The notes under the pieces: model-generated
The model's database searches: none
Told to the model about the DNA's origin: nothing
The model's input: only the letters and a program-made list of their open reading frames with translations
NCBI GenBank assembly: GCA_024699715.1
Contig: JANPRD010000010.1
Coordinates: 45,768-109,767, forward strand
Source of the DNA: Candidatus Methanophagales archaeon
GTDB lineage: Archaea > Halobacteriota > Syntropharchaeia > Alkanophagales > Methanospirareceae
Length of the DNA stretch: 64,000 bases
Reading direction: 5' to 3'
In this document: piece after piece, positions 19,195-28,511 of the stretch
Layout: each line of letters opens with the position of its first letter
Position numbering within the stretch: position 1 is the first letter of the stretch
Translations under genes and position numbers: made by a program

Positions 19195-19351
19195 CGCAAA
19201 CGCAAAACTCACATTCGTTTCTTTTCCTCTTCCTTCTTTTCCTTCTCACCCTCCTTTCCGCCTTCTCCTTATCTCACTCTTGCGAGCTTTCCTCACTTTC
19301 CTTCTTCTGTCCTTTCTGCTTCGGATGCTGACACACAGGAAGAAGATGGCG

Positions 19352-19362
19352 AAAAATTTAAG
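19352..19362 (+). promoter_or_regulatory. probable TATA box of S16 protease gene
   Basis: AAAAATTTAAG lies 26-36 bases before ATG 19388. That spacing suits a leaderless transcript and favours 19388 over the longer upstream frame. Confidence 0.5.
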
Positions 19363-19387
19363 GCAAACCCTCTACTCACATCTAAAG

Positions 19388-20230
19388 ATGGACAAGAAGG
19401 ACTTGGCGATTGCGGTGTTAAGCATCCTGCTCATCCTTTCTGTTGCGTCCTCGCTCGTCACTTACCACTACCAACAGCAAATAATTGAAAAGCAACTGCA
19501 AATCATCAGAGAACTCTCAACAGGCGGAGCGACAGGCTCAGGCGTCAGCACTCCCCCCAGCACACCCTCCAGCACCAGCATACCCTCAACCCCAGCAACC
19601 GCAGGCACTTTCACACAAGAGCGCTCAGCATCCGCAAATATCGTAGCGGTGAGAAGCGACACGGAGGAAGGCGTAATCGGTAAAGTGAATGTTGAGGTTA
19701 AGAACGGAACGGGCAGGGTGCTTGCGAACACGAAGCCTTTCGTTGAGCCAGACACGCAGTATTCTGTGCGGACTGCCGTTAAAGTTGCAACTGAATACAC
19801 GCATTCAGACATGAATAGTATGGATTTCATCGTCTCTTTTGACATAAACGGCACTTTAATCGGCGGTCCTTCAGCGGGAGCTGCAATAACTGCGGCGACA
19901 ATTGCAGCTTTAGAGGGAAAGAAGGTGCGGGAAGATGTCGCAATCACGGGAACAATTGAGGAGGACGGTAGCATTGGAAGGGTTGGTGCTGTCTTTGAGA
20001 AGGCAGTCGCAGCGGAGAAGAACGGCATTCGCCTGTTTTTAGTGCCGAAGGGTCAGCGTGTCGTCACTTTCTGGGAGCGAAAAGAGGTGAAGAGGCAGAT
20101 AGGTCCATTCTCTTTCATTCAAGTCTACTACGAGCCGAAGCGAATTGACCTCGCTGAATACATGCGTGGTAAAATGGATGTGCAAGAAGTCTCTTCAATT
20201 GACGATGTCGTGAAATATATGATATACTGA
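19388..20230 (+). CDS. membrane-anchored Lon-type (S16) serine protease
   Basis: A 280-residue protein with an N-terminal membrane anchor (about 8-25), a Gly/Ser/Thr/Pro-rich linker (about 50-80) and a Lon-like proteolytic domain without an ATPase. The catalytic Ser is in GGPSAGAA (about Ser 162) and the partner Lys in AVFEKAVAAEKNG (about Lys 205), giving the Ser-Lys dyad. Orientation suggests the protease faces outside the cell. Similar anchored S16 proteins are common in Euryarchaeota and have no assigned substrate. It follows moeA by 193 bases and has its own promoter. Confidence 0.85.
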   Translation: MDKKDLAIAVLSILLILSVASSLVTYHYQQQIIEKQLQIIRELSTGGATGSGVSTPPSTPSSTSIPSTPATAGTFTQERSASANIVAVRSDTEEGVIGKVNVEVKNGTGRVLANTKPFVEPDTQYSVRTAVKVATEYTHSDMNSMDFIVSFDINGTLIGGPSAGAAITAATIAALEGKKVREDVAITGTIEEDGSIGRVGAVFEKAVAAEKNGIRLFLVPKGQRVVTFWERKEVKRQIGPFSFIQVYYEPKRIDLAEYMRGKMDVQEVSSIDDVVKYMIY

Positions 20231-20287
20231 AACTGGTGCTGTCAGGTGATTTAATGAGAGTATTGATGAAAGAGAGGCGAAAAAGCA

Positions 20288-21167
20288 TCAGAATTCCCTG
20301 AAATTCCCCATTCTGAACTCCGCTTTATACGGGTTAAAGACCTTTTTACGCTTGAAATCAACATCAAGATGGATTGCCCAGAATCCGTAGCGACCCTCGT
20401 CGAGCAGGATTTCAATGCGATGCGTCTCGTGAACGGGAGAAGAGATGTTCGTTGCCTTGCCGTAGAAGTTCCAGAGCGGGTCAATGATGAACCAGTTTGA
20501 GAGGTCTCGCCAGTCTCCTCCCGTGTAAATGATGCCGTAGGCGTGGACGCCTGAGGATGCCCATGCGACGCTCTTAGGTCCGAGATGCTTGAAAGCCACT
20601 CTGCAAAGGTCTCTCGTGTAATGCACGCACACCGCATTATTCTTCGGAGGCTCTATGCTCGTGTAGTGCCTCAGCCAAGAGACAACACGAGACGCATTCC
20701 TCGGCGGAATGAACTCGTTTAGAATGAACGCACCGCTCTTCTTCCGCTCAATCGTGAAGTTCGTCAGATTCCACACCGGAATCTCCTTCGCAACACGAAA
20801 TTTGTAGTCAAGAGGCACTCGCTCCGCAAAATAGTAAAAATCTCGGTAGTCGCATTTCAGGTCTGCGTTCAAATCCCAAGGCACAAAACACGAGTATCGC
20901 TCGTTGAAATGACTCTTCAAAATATCTAAATCCGTTTGATTTATCACGCCGTCGTCGTTGAAGTCCAAGGTCCGTGAGGGATGGCTCCCGCTTGACAACA
21001 ACCGCAGCTGGCTCATCCGCTCCCACAACCAACGACATCTGCTTCACATGCGTTTCTCTCTCCAGATGAATGAAGGCGGCGCCATTTCTGACACTGGAAG
21101 AGCAAGCAAGAAGGAAGAATGCTGAAAGCAGTAGCAGCAGAATGAGGAGGATACTCTCACGCCTCAT
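20288..21167 (-). CDS. secreted dockerin-like lipoprotein with transglutaminase-like domain, one frameshift
   Basis: Starts with a signal peptide ending in a lipobox-like LLAC. After about 65 residues come two calcium-loop repeats of the dockerin type, DLDFNDDGVINQTDLD and DLNADLKCDYRDF. The C-terminal domain contains Cys in AVCVHYTRDLC, His in SGVHAYGIIY and Asp in FIIDPLWNF, in the order of a transglutaminase-like Cys-His-Asp triad. The frame shifts at the CC of 20965-20966 (one extra base), exactly before the first dockerin loop. It overlaps the trpC end. The peptidase or cross-linking activity is my inference from motif order only. Confidence 0.65.
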
Positions 21168-21951
21168 TTCCCACAAGCTCTCGCACTTTACCCTCAATGT
21201 CTTCGGATTTCATTATCGCAGTTCCGACGAGAATCGCATCCGCTCCCGCTTTGAACATCCGCTCAGCGTCCTTCCCGCTCTCAATACCGCTCATCGCCAC
21301 CAAAGGCACATCCGGAAACGCATCCTTCAGCGAGGGAGCGAGCTCCTCAAACACCGCAAGGTCAACATCAAGCGTTTCCAAGTCCCTGTTGTTTATGCCG
21401 ATGAGCGATGCGAAGGAGGCGTCAGCGGAGAGAACCTTCGCAACAGAGGTGCGGTCAACCTCAACAAGCGTCTCCATTCGCAGCGAGAAAGCGGTCTCTG
21501 CGAGAGAACGCAAAGCATCAACGCTCAAGAACCGTGCAATCAGAAGGACAGCGTCGGCGCCGTGAGCGAAAGCCTCAATCACCTGAAAATCGTCAAAAAT
21601 GAAGTCCTTCCGCAAAACTGGAACACTGACCGCAAGCTTCACGCTGCGCAAGTCCTCTAAATCGCCAAGAAACGCCTCATCCGTAAGCACGGAAATCGCA
21701 CACGCCCCACCACGCTCCATCCTCTTCGCAACGCTCGCAGCATCAGCGCCAACGCTCTGTGCGAGATTTTTCACACCTTCGCTTTCTCCCTCTCTCAGCC
21801 CCCTCCTTTTCACTTCCGCAATTACAGCTCGCTTCCCCTCGCTTCTCGCTTTTAAAATCGCACCCCTCAAACTCCTACGCTCCTTCAATCGCTCAACAAT
21901 CCCCCTTTTCCTCCCTAAAATCTCCTCTACCATCAATAAATGATTGAACAT
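21157..21951 (-). CDS. trpC: indole-3-glycerol phosphate synthase
   Basis: Tryptophan pathway enzyme closing the indole ring. A single TIM barrel of 264 residues with AVIAEVKR (catalytic Glu and Lys), PVLRKDFI (Lys), LVEVD (Glu), IGINNRDL (Asn) and AMSGIES (Ser). The loop after AEVKR lacks the usual SPS motif and reads RGLREGESEG, so the substrate loop is unusual. No other trp genes lie nearby. A shorter start at 21933 is possible. Confidence 0.9.
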   Translation of the reverse strand: MFNHLLMVEEILGRKRGIVERLKERRSLRGAILKARSEGKRAVIAEVKRRGLREGESEGVKNLAQSVGADAASVAKRMERGGACAISVLTDEAFLGDLEDLRSVKLAVSVPVLRKDFIFDDFQVIEAFAHGADAVLLIARFLSVDALRSLAETAFSLRMETLVEVDRTSVAKVLSADASFASLIGINNRDLETLDVDLAVFEELAPSLKDAFPDVPLVAMSGIESGKDAERMFKAGADAILVGTAIMKSEDIEGKVRELVGNEA

Positions 21952-22319
21952 CCATATTTCGCCTCCTTCAAGTATTCCTTTTTCATAATTTTTCCTAATA
22001 TATCATATTCACTCATGCATTTTGTTTTAAGCATGTGACGAGCAGGAGAAGGCGTTTCTATAAATGTAAGCCCGTAGAGCGTGGATGATTAAGGTGGGAA
22101 TATTTAATCTTGAGAATAGCATCAGAAGAGATTAAAAGGCAGATAGATATACAGATTCGCAGCGAAGATCACTCGAAGATGCCCTGCAAAAGTATAGAGC
22201 GGAAATATAAATGAAAAAGTGGAAAGAGGAAAGGGGTATAAAGCGTGAAAATTTCTTATTTTTTCTCTCTTCCTTCCCGAAATACAGGGCTAAAAAAGGA
22301 AAAAGAAGAGAGAATGAGA
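21952..22319. other. intergenic, no gene seen
   Basis: About 370 bases between trpC and the FBPase gene, both on the minus strand. AT-rich near trpC, with the stretch CCTAATATATCATA at about 21991-22004 likely serving as its promoter region. A T-rich run (TTATTTTTTCTCTC near 22255) may end transcripts on the other strand. I see no conserved RNA or protein. Confidence 0.45.
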
Positions 22320-23441
22320 TTAATCCACCTTTTCAAACCTGCTTTCTATTTTCTTCAGCACATCTGGTAGCGTTGTGTATTCCATTTCCTCAAGCGGAAG
22401 GCGGTGAGGCTCAAAAGGTCCGTGCTCACGCATGTAATTTGCCACTTCGTTTGCCCTTCTTCGTGCCTCTTCAAAAGCGACATCGTCAAAAAGGTCGGCA
22501 GGACCTACGAGTCTTCCGTTGCTTATTTGGAATCCTGCGGCGAGAACTCTCGGCGGTCCGTCAAAGCGTGTGCATTTTGAGTATTTGAACGGCACGGGCA
22601 TTATCGGTCCATTATGAGAGCCTCGCATCCAACCGCTCACGAGGAAAGGGCGGGCGAAAGGCTCCAAGACCTCACCGAGCGCTGGAAGCCCTGACTGCGC
22701 ACGAACTAAAGCGACAGGGTCATCCTTACCAATATACTTACCAGCAATAAAGAACAATTTTTCGGTGCTTATCACAGCAACAGGCTCATCTTTCGGCAAA
22801 GGACTGCCTTCCTTTGGGAATACTCGCTTTATCACATACCTACTTTTAGCGCCGATGAGTGCAAGAATCTCATGCATCTCCTCCGGTGCATCTAAAAATA
22901 CCCTGCGATGTTCCTTAATATCCCAGATTTCAAATCTGAAGCCTTGATGCATCGTCGGGTCAATTACGAGACCTGCGGTGTTGAAAGGGTCTGCGAATAT
23001 GCGGAAAATCGGCAAATTGAACGCTCCAGGCTCCGTCTTGTCCATCATGAAAACAACAAGTGGCTCAGAGCCTCTCTCCGTGAACTCCATTTCTGCAATT
23101 CCTGGGCCCATTCCACGAATGTTTCCGCTGAACGCATCCTTCAGCAAATCTTGACCGGCGCCGTGCAATTTCAGCTCTTTCGCAATTTTCGTCGCAGCTT
23201 CAAATGTGTCCCACGCAAGCTTGTGAATCTCCTCTGCGTCAACCCCTTTACGATGGCTCATTAACAATTGAAGGTCGTCTCCTGCGTTCATCACGCAGTA
23301 ATCTATGAGCAGTCCTGCGTCACGAGCCTCCTTTAACCTCTTCTCCGCCTCCTTCTTCAATTCCTCACGAACCGTTGAATGTCCCGGAAATCCGCCGACA
23401 TCCGCCTTTATTAAACTCACCGTCACCTTCTCCCCCGTCAT
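22320..23441 (-). CDS. fbp: fructose-1,6-bisphosphate aldolase/phosphatase
   Basis: Archaeal bifunctional class V FBPase that condenses triose phosphates and dephosphorylates FBP, giving one-way gluconeogenesis. Signatures: SLIKADVGGFPGH at the start, NAGDDLQLLMSH, HGAGQDLLKDAFSGN, MDKTEPGAFN, PTMHQGFRFEIWD and GSHNGPIMPV. Length is normal (about 374). An earlier ATG at 23468 is possible. It lies in a minus-strand row with hisI, the AglJ-like gene and gapdh. Confidence 0.95.
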   Translation of the reverse strand: MTGEKVTVSLIKADVGGFPGHSTVREELKKEAEKRLKEARDAGLLIDYCVMNAGDDLQLLMSHRKGVDAEEIHKLAWDTFEAATKIAKELKLHGAGQDLLKDAFSGNIRGMGPGIAEMEFTERGSEPLVVFMMDKTEPGAFNLPIFRIFADPFNTAGLVIDPTMHQGFRFEIWDIKEHRRVFLDAPEEMHEILALIGAKSRYVIKRVFPKEGSPLPKDEPVAVISTEKLFFIAGKYIGKDDPVALVRAQSGLPALGEVLEPFARPFLVSGWMRGSHNGPIMPVPFKYSKCTRFDGPPRVLAAGFQISNGRLVGPADLFDDVAFEEARRRANEVANYMREHGPFEPHRLPLEEMEYTTLPDVLKKIESRFEKVD

Positions 23442-23576
23442 CTCACCCGCCTCTTGTGAGTCGCACATGTTAAAGGTTTCCCACTCTCACACTCCCCTTT
23501 CCTTTCTCCTTCCTTCTCACTGCCTCCCTCCTCCTCACGCCTTCCTCCTTCCCTTCTCTCGTTCTCTCCGTTCTCC

Positions 23577-24086
23577 CTACTTCACGCTCTCCTTCCTCTG
23601 CTTCCCGTATTTTTCGGCGGGGTCAAACACCTTCTCGCTCACGATTTCGCCGTTCAGCCTTCGGTAGAAGCAAGAGCGGTAGCCGGTGTGGCAAGCACCG
23701 CCTTTCTGCTCAACTTTCAGCAGAATCGCATCACCGTCGCAGTCAATCAGGATGTCCTTCACAATCTGCTCGTTCCCTGAAGTCTCGCCCTTCCGCCAGA
23801 TTTTTCGGCGACTCCTGCTCCAGTAGTGTGCTTTCCCTGTTTGAAGCGTGAGGCGTAGTGCTTCCTTGTTCATGTGTGCGAGCATCAACACCTCACCTGT
23901 TTTGTAATCTTGGGCGATTGCATGCATCAGAACCTCTCCTTTGTCGTCTGTTTCTACACCCTCAACGCTTTCTACGCCACCTACAATGCCCTCTAATTTT
24001 TTCATTAGAGTTTTCTCGTCAAGCGTTGTTGTTTTTTGCGTCCTCTTCTCCTCCTCTTCTCGCTCTCCTTCCCCCTCACCTTTCAT
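23577..24086 (-). CDS. hisI: phosphoribosyl-AMP cyclohydrolase
   Basis: Histidine pathway enzyme hydrolysing PR-AMP. Signatures: [22 protein letters not shown] (shortened in part), WRKGETSGN, the metal motif [11 protein letters not shown] and [13 protein letters not shown]. It is the stand-alone form without HisE. The first 27 residues are Glu/Lys-rich and may not be translated; ATG 24005 is the alternative start. It begins 5 bases after the AglJ-like gene, so they are cotranscribed. Confidence 0.9.
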   Translation of the reverse strand: MKGEGEGEREEEEKRTQKTTTLDEKTLMKKLEGIVGGVESVEGVETDDKGEVLMHAIAQDYKTGEVLMLAHMNKEALRLTLQTGKAHYWSRSRRKIWRKGETSGNEQIVKDILIDCDGDAILLKVEQKGGACHTGYRSCFYRRLNGEIVSEKVFDPAEKYGKQRKESVK

Positions 24087-24091
24087 TTCTC

Positions 24092-25165
24092 TTACTCCTC
24101 TCCTTCCCTCGCACTCCTTGCTCTCCTACTACTTGCACTTTCTACTCTTATATCTCCAGCAACATGCTCCCTTTCATTCTTTTTTGCCATTTCCCTTCGC
24201 TGACGACGCAATTCTTCAATTGTCTTGTTCTGCAAACTGACAATTAAGTCGGCAAGCATGCCAAAAATCATTATTTGAACGCCTGAAATAATCATTAGCG
24301 ATGTGAAAACGGTGAGAAGCGTGTGAGAAATCCCCTTAAGCCATTCCATTACGACATAAATACCTGAAATTATGCCTACAATGATGAATAAGAGACCGAT
24401 AATGCCGAAGTAGAAGAGCGGATTATGCGTTTTAACGAGTTCGTAGAGGGTGAATGCGATTTTTGAGCCGTCCCTGAATGTGTGAAGTTTTGAGCGACCT
24501 TTGCGTTTTCCGTATTTTATCGGCACTTCAGCGATGCGGAAGCCCTTTTTCACCGTCTCAATCGTCATCTCCGCCTCAATCTCAAACCCCTCCTTCGCAA
24601 GCTCCATCTCCTCCACAAGCTCCCTGCTCAACGCCCTGTAGCCCGAAAGGATGTCGTTGAGTTTCACGCCGTATGCGAATGCGAAGAGCTTGTTCAGGGC
24701 GAAGTTACCGATGCGGTGGATGAGCGTGAAATGACCGCCGTAAGCGAAGCGGTTTCCTATCACATGCTCCGCCTCACCGCTGAAAATCGGCTCAAGCAAC
24801 TTCTCAACCTCAGAAGGCTCGTAAGTCCCGTCGCCGTCAATCAGGACGAAAATTCTCGCATCCGCAATTTTGAATGCCTGCTGGACTGCCGCTCCTTTCC
24901 CTTTACCCTCCTGAACGACCACTTTCGCTCCCGCAGATTCCGCAATCTCCCTTGTGCGGTCTGTGCTATGCCCGTCAATCACGAGAATGTTCCTGAAGCC
25001 TTGCTCCTTGAAGCCTCTCACAACTTCTCCAATCGTCGCTTCCTCATTCAAAGTCGGAATAATAATGCAGACATCGTCCTTCCGCTCTTCATTCTCTCGT
25101 CCTCGCTCTTGCTCACGCTCTCGCATTCTTCGCAAAAAATTGAAAGAGAGAAAGAAAAGTTTCAC
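24092..25165 (-). CDS. AglJ-like GT2 glycosyltransferase with membrane tail
   Basis: Family 2 glycosyltransferase that adds the first sugar to dolichol phosphate for N-glycan assembly. The catalytic domain has [25 protein letters not shown] and the DxD-like [10 protein letters not shown], followed by SGYRALSRE. Two C-terminal membrane segments (about 252-275 and 287-310) match the TIGR04182/AglJ layout. The C-terminal tail is long and Arg-rich. Partner of AglB at the window start. Sugar specificity cannot be read from sequence. Confidence 0.82.
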   Translation of the reverse strand: MKLFFLSFNFLRRMREREQERGRENEERKDDVCIIIPTLNEEATIGEVVRGFKEQGFRNILVIDGHSTDRTREIAESAGAKVVVQEGKGKGAAVQQAFKIADARIFVLIDGDGTYEPSEVEKLLEPIFSGEAEHVIGNRFAYGGHFTLIHRIGNFALNKLFAFAYGVKLNDILSGYRALSRELVEEMELAKEGFEIEAEMTIETVKKGFRIAEVPIKYGKRKGRSKLHTFRDGSKIAFTLYELVKTHNPLFYFGIIGLLFIIVGIISGIYVVMEWLKGISHTLLTVFTSLMIISGVQIMIFGMLADLIVSLQNKTIEELRRQRREMAKKNEREHVAGDIRVESASSRRARSAREGEE

Positions 25166-25191
25166 GCACCGCAGACATGCAACTCAGCGCC

Positions 25192-26211
25192 CTAAATTCC
25201 CGCCCGCTCCATTATTTTTACCATGTCAAGCACACGACAGCAGTATCCCCACTCGTTGTCATACCACGCCAAGACCTTCACGAGAGAGGAGCCTTCCTCG
25301 CCAGCGGAGAGGACATTTGTTGAAAGTGCATCCACAACAGCGGAGAAAGGGCTTCCGATGAAGTCTGCGGAGACGAGAGGCTCCCTTTCAACGGCGAGTA
25401 TGCCTTTAAGTGTGCTGTGAGCGTAAGCTTCAAAAGCCTCGTTCACCTCTTCCGCACTTACGGTGGCTGCGACTTCCGCAACAAGGTCAACGATGCTGAC
25501 ATCCGCAGTCGGAACACGAAGGGCGATGCCATCCATTTTTCCCGCAAGCTCAGGCATCACCTCACCGATTGAGACCGCTGCGCCTGTTGTCGTCGGTATT
25601 ATTGAGAGTGCTGCTGCTCTTGCTCGCCTCAAGTCACGATGCTTCTTGTCCAATATGTTCTGGTCGTTCGTGTAAGCGTGGACTGTGGTCATGAATCCCC
25701 GTTTGATGCCGAATTTCTCATTCAGAACCTTCGCAACAGGCGCCAAACAGTTCGTCGTGCAAGAAGCGAGCGAAATAATGTTGTGCTTCTCTGCGTCGTA
25801 AATCTCGTCGTTGACACCGGGGACAATCGTTGCGTCCACTCGCTTCGCAGGCGCAGTTATTATTACCTTCTTGCAGCCCGCTTTCAAGTGGCGAGACGCT
25901 TCCTCTCCACTCCTGAAAGCACCTGTCGCCTCAATAACGACATCAACGCCGAGCTCTCGCCACGGAAGCTTCTCTGGCTCCCTCTCCGAAAGCACTTTAA
26001 TCGCTGCTCCGTTCACTTCAATCTCATCAGAGCCACGCACCCTTACCTCGCCATCGAACCTGCCGTGAACGGAGTCGTATTTTAGGAGATGAGCGGTTGC
26101 CCTCGCATCCGTCAGGCTGTTCACCGCCACTATTTCCAAATCTGACTTCAACGCAACCCTCAAAAACACCTTTCCCATGCGACCGAAACCGTTTATGCCC
26201 ACACGCACCAT
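25192..26211 (-). CDS. gap: glyceraldehyde-3-phosphate dehydrogenase, bacterial class I type
   Basis: Phosphorylating GAPDH of glycolysis and gluconeogenesis. It has the class I signatures VGINGFGRMG, SCTTNCLAPV (catalytic Cys), TVHAYTNDQ, PTTTGAAVS and WYDNEWGYCCR. Most archaea use the class II enzyme with SCNTT, so this gene points to transfer from bacteria, as known for haloarchaea and some methanogens. I chose ATG 26211; a frame open to 26298 adds 29 residues without homology. It follows the ClC gene. Confidence 0.93.
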   Translation of the reverse strand: MVRVGINGFGRMGKVFLRVALKSDLEIVAVNSLTDARATAHLLKYDSVHGRFDGEVRVRGSDEIEVNGAAIKVLSEREPEKLPWRELGVDVVIEATGAFRSGEEASRHLKAGCKKVIITAPAKRVDATIVPGVNDEIYDAEKHNIISLASCTTNCLAPVAKVLNEKFGIKRGFMTTVHAYTNDQNILDKKHRDLRRARAAALSIIPTTTGAAVSIGEVMPELAGKMDGIALRVPTADVSIVDLVAEVAATVSAEEVNEAFEAYAHSTLKGILAVEREPLVSADFIGSPFSAVVDALSTNVLSAGEEGSSLVKVLAWYDNEWGYCCRVLDMVKIMERAGI

Positions 26212-26303
26212 ACTCTGAAATTTGCATCTGAAAAAATCTCGCTTTCTCCCAACTGACCACACAGAACCCGAAAGTAAAGAAAGTGCGTAATATAACAACG
26301 AGA

Positions 26304-28274
26304 CTAAAAGGAGCGGTAAATTAAAGAGCGTCTGCGGCAGTGTTCCCGTATGATATCTGCTCTCGTAATTATTCCGAGCAGTTCCATCTCCCCGCTCCTC
26401 TTCTCTTGAACCTCGCCTCCTCCACTACTGCTGCTGACCATGCCTCTGCTTCCCGCTCCTCCCGCTGCTGATGCGGTAGCGTCCTCTCGCTTCACAACAG
26501 GCAGCCTTCCGACACCGTATTTTTCCATTCGCTGCAGAGCATCCTCCAAAAACTCGTCTGGGTATGCGACAACAACCTCACGCACGCAAATTTCGCCAAC
26601 ACGAGCGTCAGATTTTCCCTCCTCACGAGCCCGCTCCAAGTCAGGAATGGAGACAATTCCGACCATTTTCTTCCACTCGTTCACCACAGGGTAAACAACA
26701 TGTCCATGCTCTTCTGCGAAGTGCAACGCCTCCGCAACAGTCATATCTTCAGGAATCGTAATCAAATCCTTCGCCTTCGTGCATGCTTCTGCGACTCTAA
26801 TGCCCTCAAGCAAATCAACGAAGAACTCCCTGCGGTGCGCTGGCGACTCCCTCCTCGTTTCTGTCTGCTCCGGGTAAATTGTCCATTTTCCGCTGAGCAT
26901 GTAAGCGGGGACGATTGCAAGCAACGCAGGAACAAAAAGCTCGTAAGAGCCTGAAATCTCGCAGACAACGAAGAGCGATGTGAGCGGTGCGTTCGCAGCG
27001 GCGGCGAAAAAAGCAGCAGCGCCGACCAACGCAAAAACCCATGGTTCAGCACCCATGCCCGGAAAAAGCATGCGGAATATTTCGCCGAGCATTCCGCCGA
27101 GAGCAGCACCAACCGTCAGCGATGGAATGAAAGAGCCACCGCTCCCCCCAGAACCGAGCGTTAAGGAAGTGGCGAGAATTTTCGCAACCGCCACACAGAC
27201 AAGAACCGCAAGTGAGAGATTCCCGTAGAAAGCGAGCTGAATGAAGCCGTAGCCACCGCCGAGAATGCCTGAAGTGAGGGCGAGCTCAGCGTCTTCGTCT
27301 CCACTGAGAGCGCTCACGAAGAGGTATGAGAGGAGGAAAACGCCACCGACAGAAAGACCGCCGAGAGCGGGCTTAAAATAATTTGGCACTCTTTTCAGCC
27401 TTCTGAAGAAAAAATCCTTCACAAGCGCAGAAATATGAGCGAAAAATATGGAAAATGGAACGCATAACATACCAAGAATGAGGAAGAAGGCGAGAGGAAT
27501 GGGCTTAAGCAGGAAATTTATGTCGTATTCACGCATTTCATATATGTGTCCGAGACCAAGGAATGAGCAAGAGACGATGTAAGCGGAGATTGAGCATATT
27601 AATGCGGGAATTAAAGCCTCAACTTCCATGTCTCGCCTGTAAAGCGTCTCAATGCCGAAGAATGCGCCTCCGAGCGGTGATTTGAATATTGCAGCGATGC
27701 CTGCTCCTGCACCAGCAGCGACGAGCCTGCGCCTCTCCCGCTCACTGAACTTCAATCGCCTTACTCTGCCGAATAATGAGCCTATTGTTGCGCCGAGCAT
27801 CGCACTTGGACCCTCACGACCCGCACTTCCGCCTGTTGATATTGTCAGAACGCTGCATACGCCTCTCAAAAATCCCTCTTTTGCTGAAATCTCACCTCTT
27901 TTGTTGTGAAATGCATCTATGAACACGCCCGTCTCATGCAATTCGGATGCCCGTTCCGCTTCAATGAAACGAAACTTCAGGATTCCGACGAGAATTCCGC
28001 CGAATGCGGGAATTGAGGCGAGGAGAAGCAGAAGCAAAGGAGAAGAGAACGCTCCTCTGCCGAAGAGGGCGTTGAAATGAAAGAACTCCTTCTCGTGAGC
28101 GGGAGCGGGCATCTCGTAAGCGCCGAGATTACCCAAGAAGTGCAGGAAAAACGGCGAAAAGAAGTTCAACGCAAAGAAAAAGAGGACAATTCCGAGACCC
28201 ACGAGGACGCCGACGAGTGCATAATGAAATGTCAGCTTGCCCCATGTCTCCAGTTCCTTCAACTCGTGAGCCAT
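26304..28274 (-). CDS. ClC-family chloride channel/transporter with CBS pair
   Basis: A 656-residue ClC protein. Selectivity-filter segments are present: GSAGREGPSA (with the gating Glu), GSGGSGGSFIPSL and a central Tyr region near the end of the membrane part. Two CBS domains follow (about 505-560 and 560-650), with a Ser/Gly-rich loop in the second. The position matching the internal proton Glu of the E. coli exchanger reads Thr (GIETLY instead of IIEEM), so channel or exchanger mode is open. It is divergent from ncsA. Confidence 0.9.
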   Translation of the reverse strand: MAHELKELETWGKLTFHYALVGVLVGLGIVLFFFALNFFSPFFLHFLGNLGAYEMPAPAHEKEFFHFNALFGRGAFSSPLLLLLLASIPAFGGILVGILKFRFIEAERASELHETGVFIDAFHNKRGEISAKEGFLRGVCSVLTISTGGSAGREGPSAMLGATIGSLFGRVRRLKFSERERRRLVAAGAGAGIAAIFKSPLGGAFFGIETLYRRDMEVEALIPALICSISAYIVSCSFLGLGHIYEMREYDINFLLKPIPLAFFLILGMLCVPFSIFFAHISALVKDFFFRRLKRVPNYFKPALGGLSVGGVFLLSYLFVSALSGDEDAELALTSGILGGGYGFIQLAFYGNLSLAVLVCVAVAKILATSLTLGSGGSGGSFIPSLTVGAALGGMLGEIFRMLFPGMGAEPWVFALVGAAAFFAAAANAPLTSLFVVCEISGSYELFVPALLAIVPAYMLSGKWTIYPEQTETRRESPAHRREFFVDLLEGIRVAEACTKAKDLITIPEDMTVAEALHFAEEHGHVVYPVVNEWKKMVGIVSIPDLERAREEGKSDARVGEICVREVVVAYPDEFLEDALQRMEKYGVGRLPVVKREDATASAAGGAGSRGMVSSSSGGGEVQEKRSGEMELLGIITRADIIREHCRRRSLIYRSF

Positions 28275-28511
28275 CCCCTCGCTTCACCCTCTCGCTTCCA
28301 ACGAACCCTCTGCACTCCCCTCTGCTCTCTACTCTCGCACTCCCGCACTCTTCTCTCTTGAGCCAGACCTTTACTCTCCCATCTCCCTTCTCTCCCTTTT
28401 TTATTTAAAATTTTCCCTTCTTTAATGCTTTCTGCAGACATACTGCTTTTAACGAATGCGAGGAATAGAAGAATTAAATAAGTGGAGTAAGGAAAATGAG
28501 GAGCGGATGAA

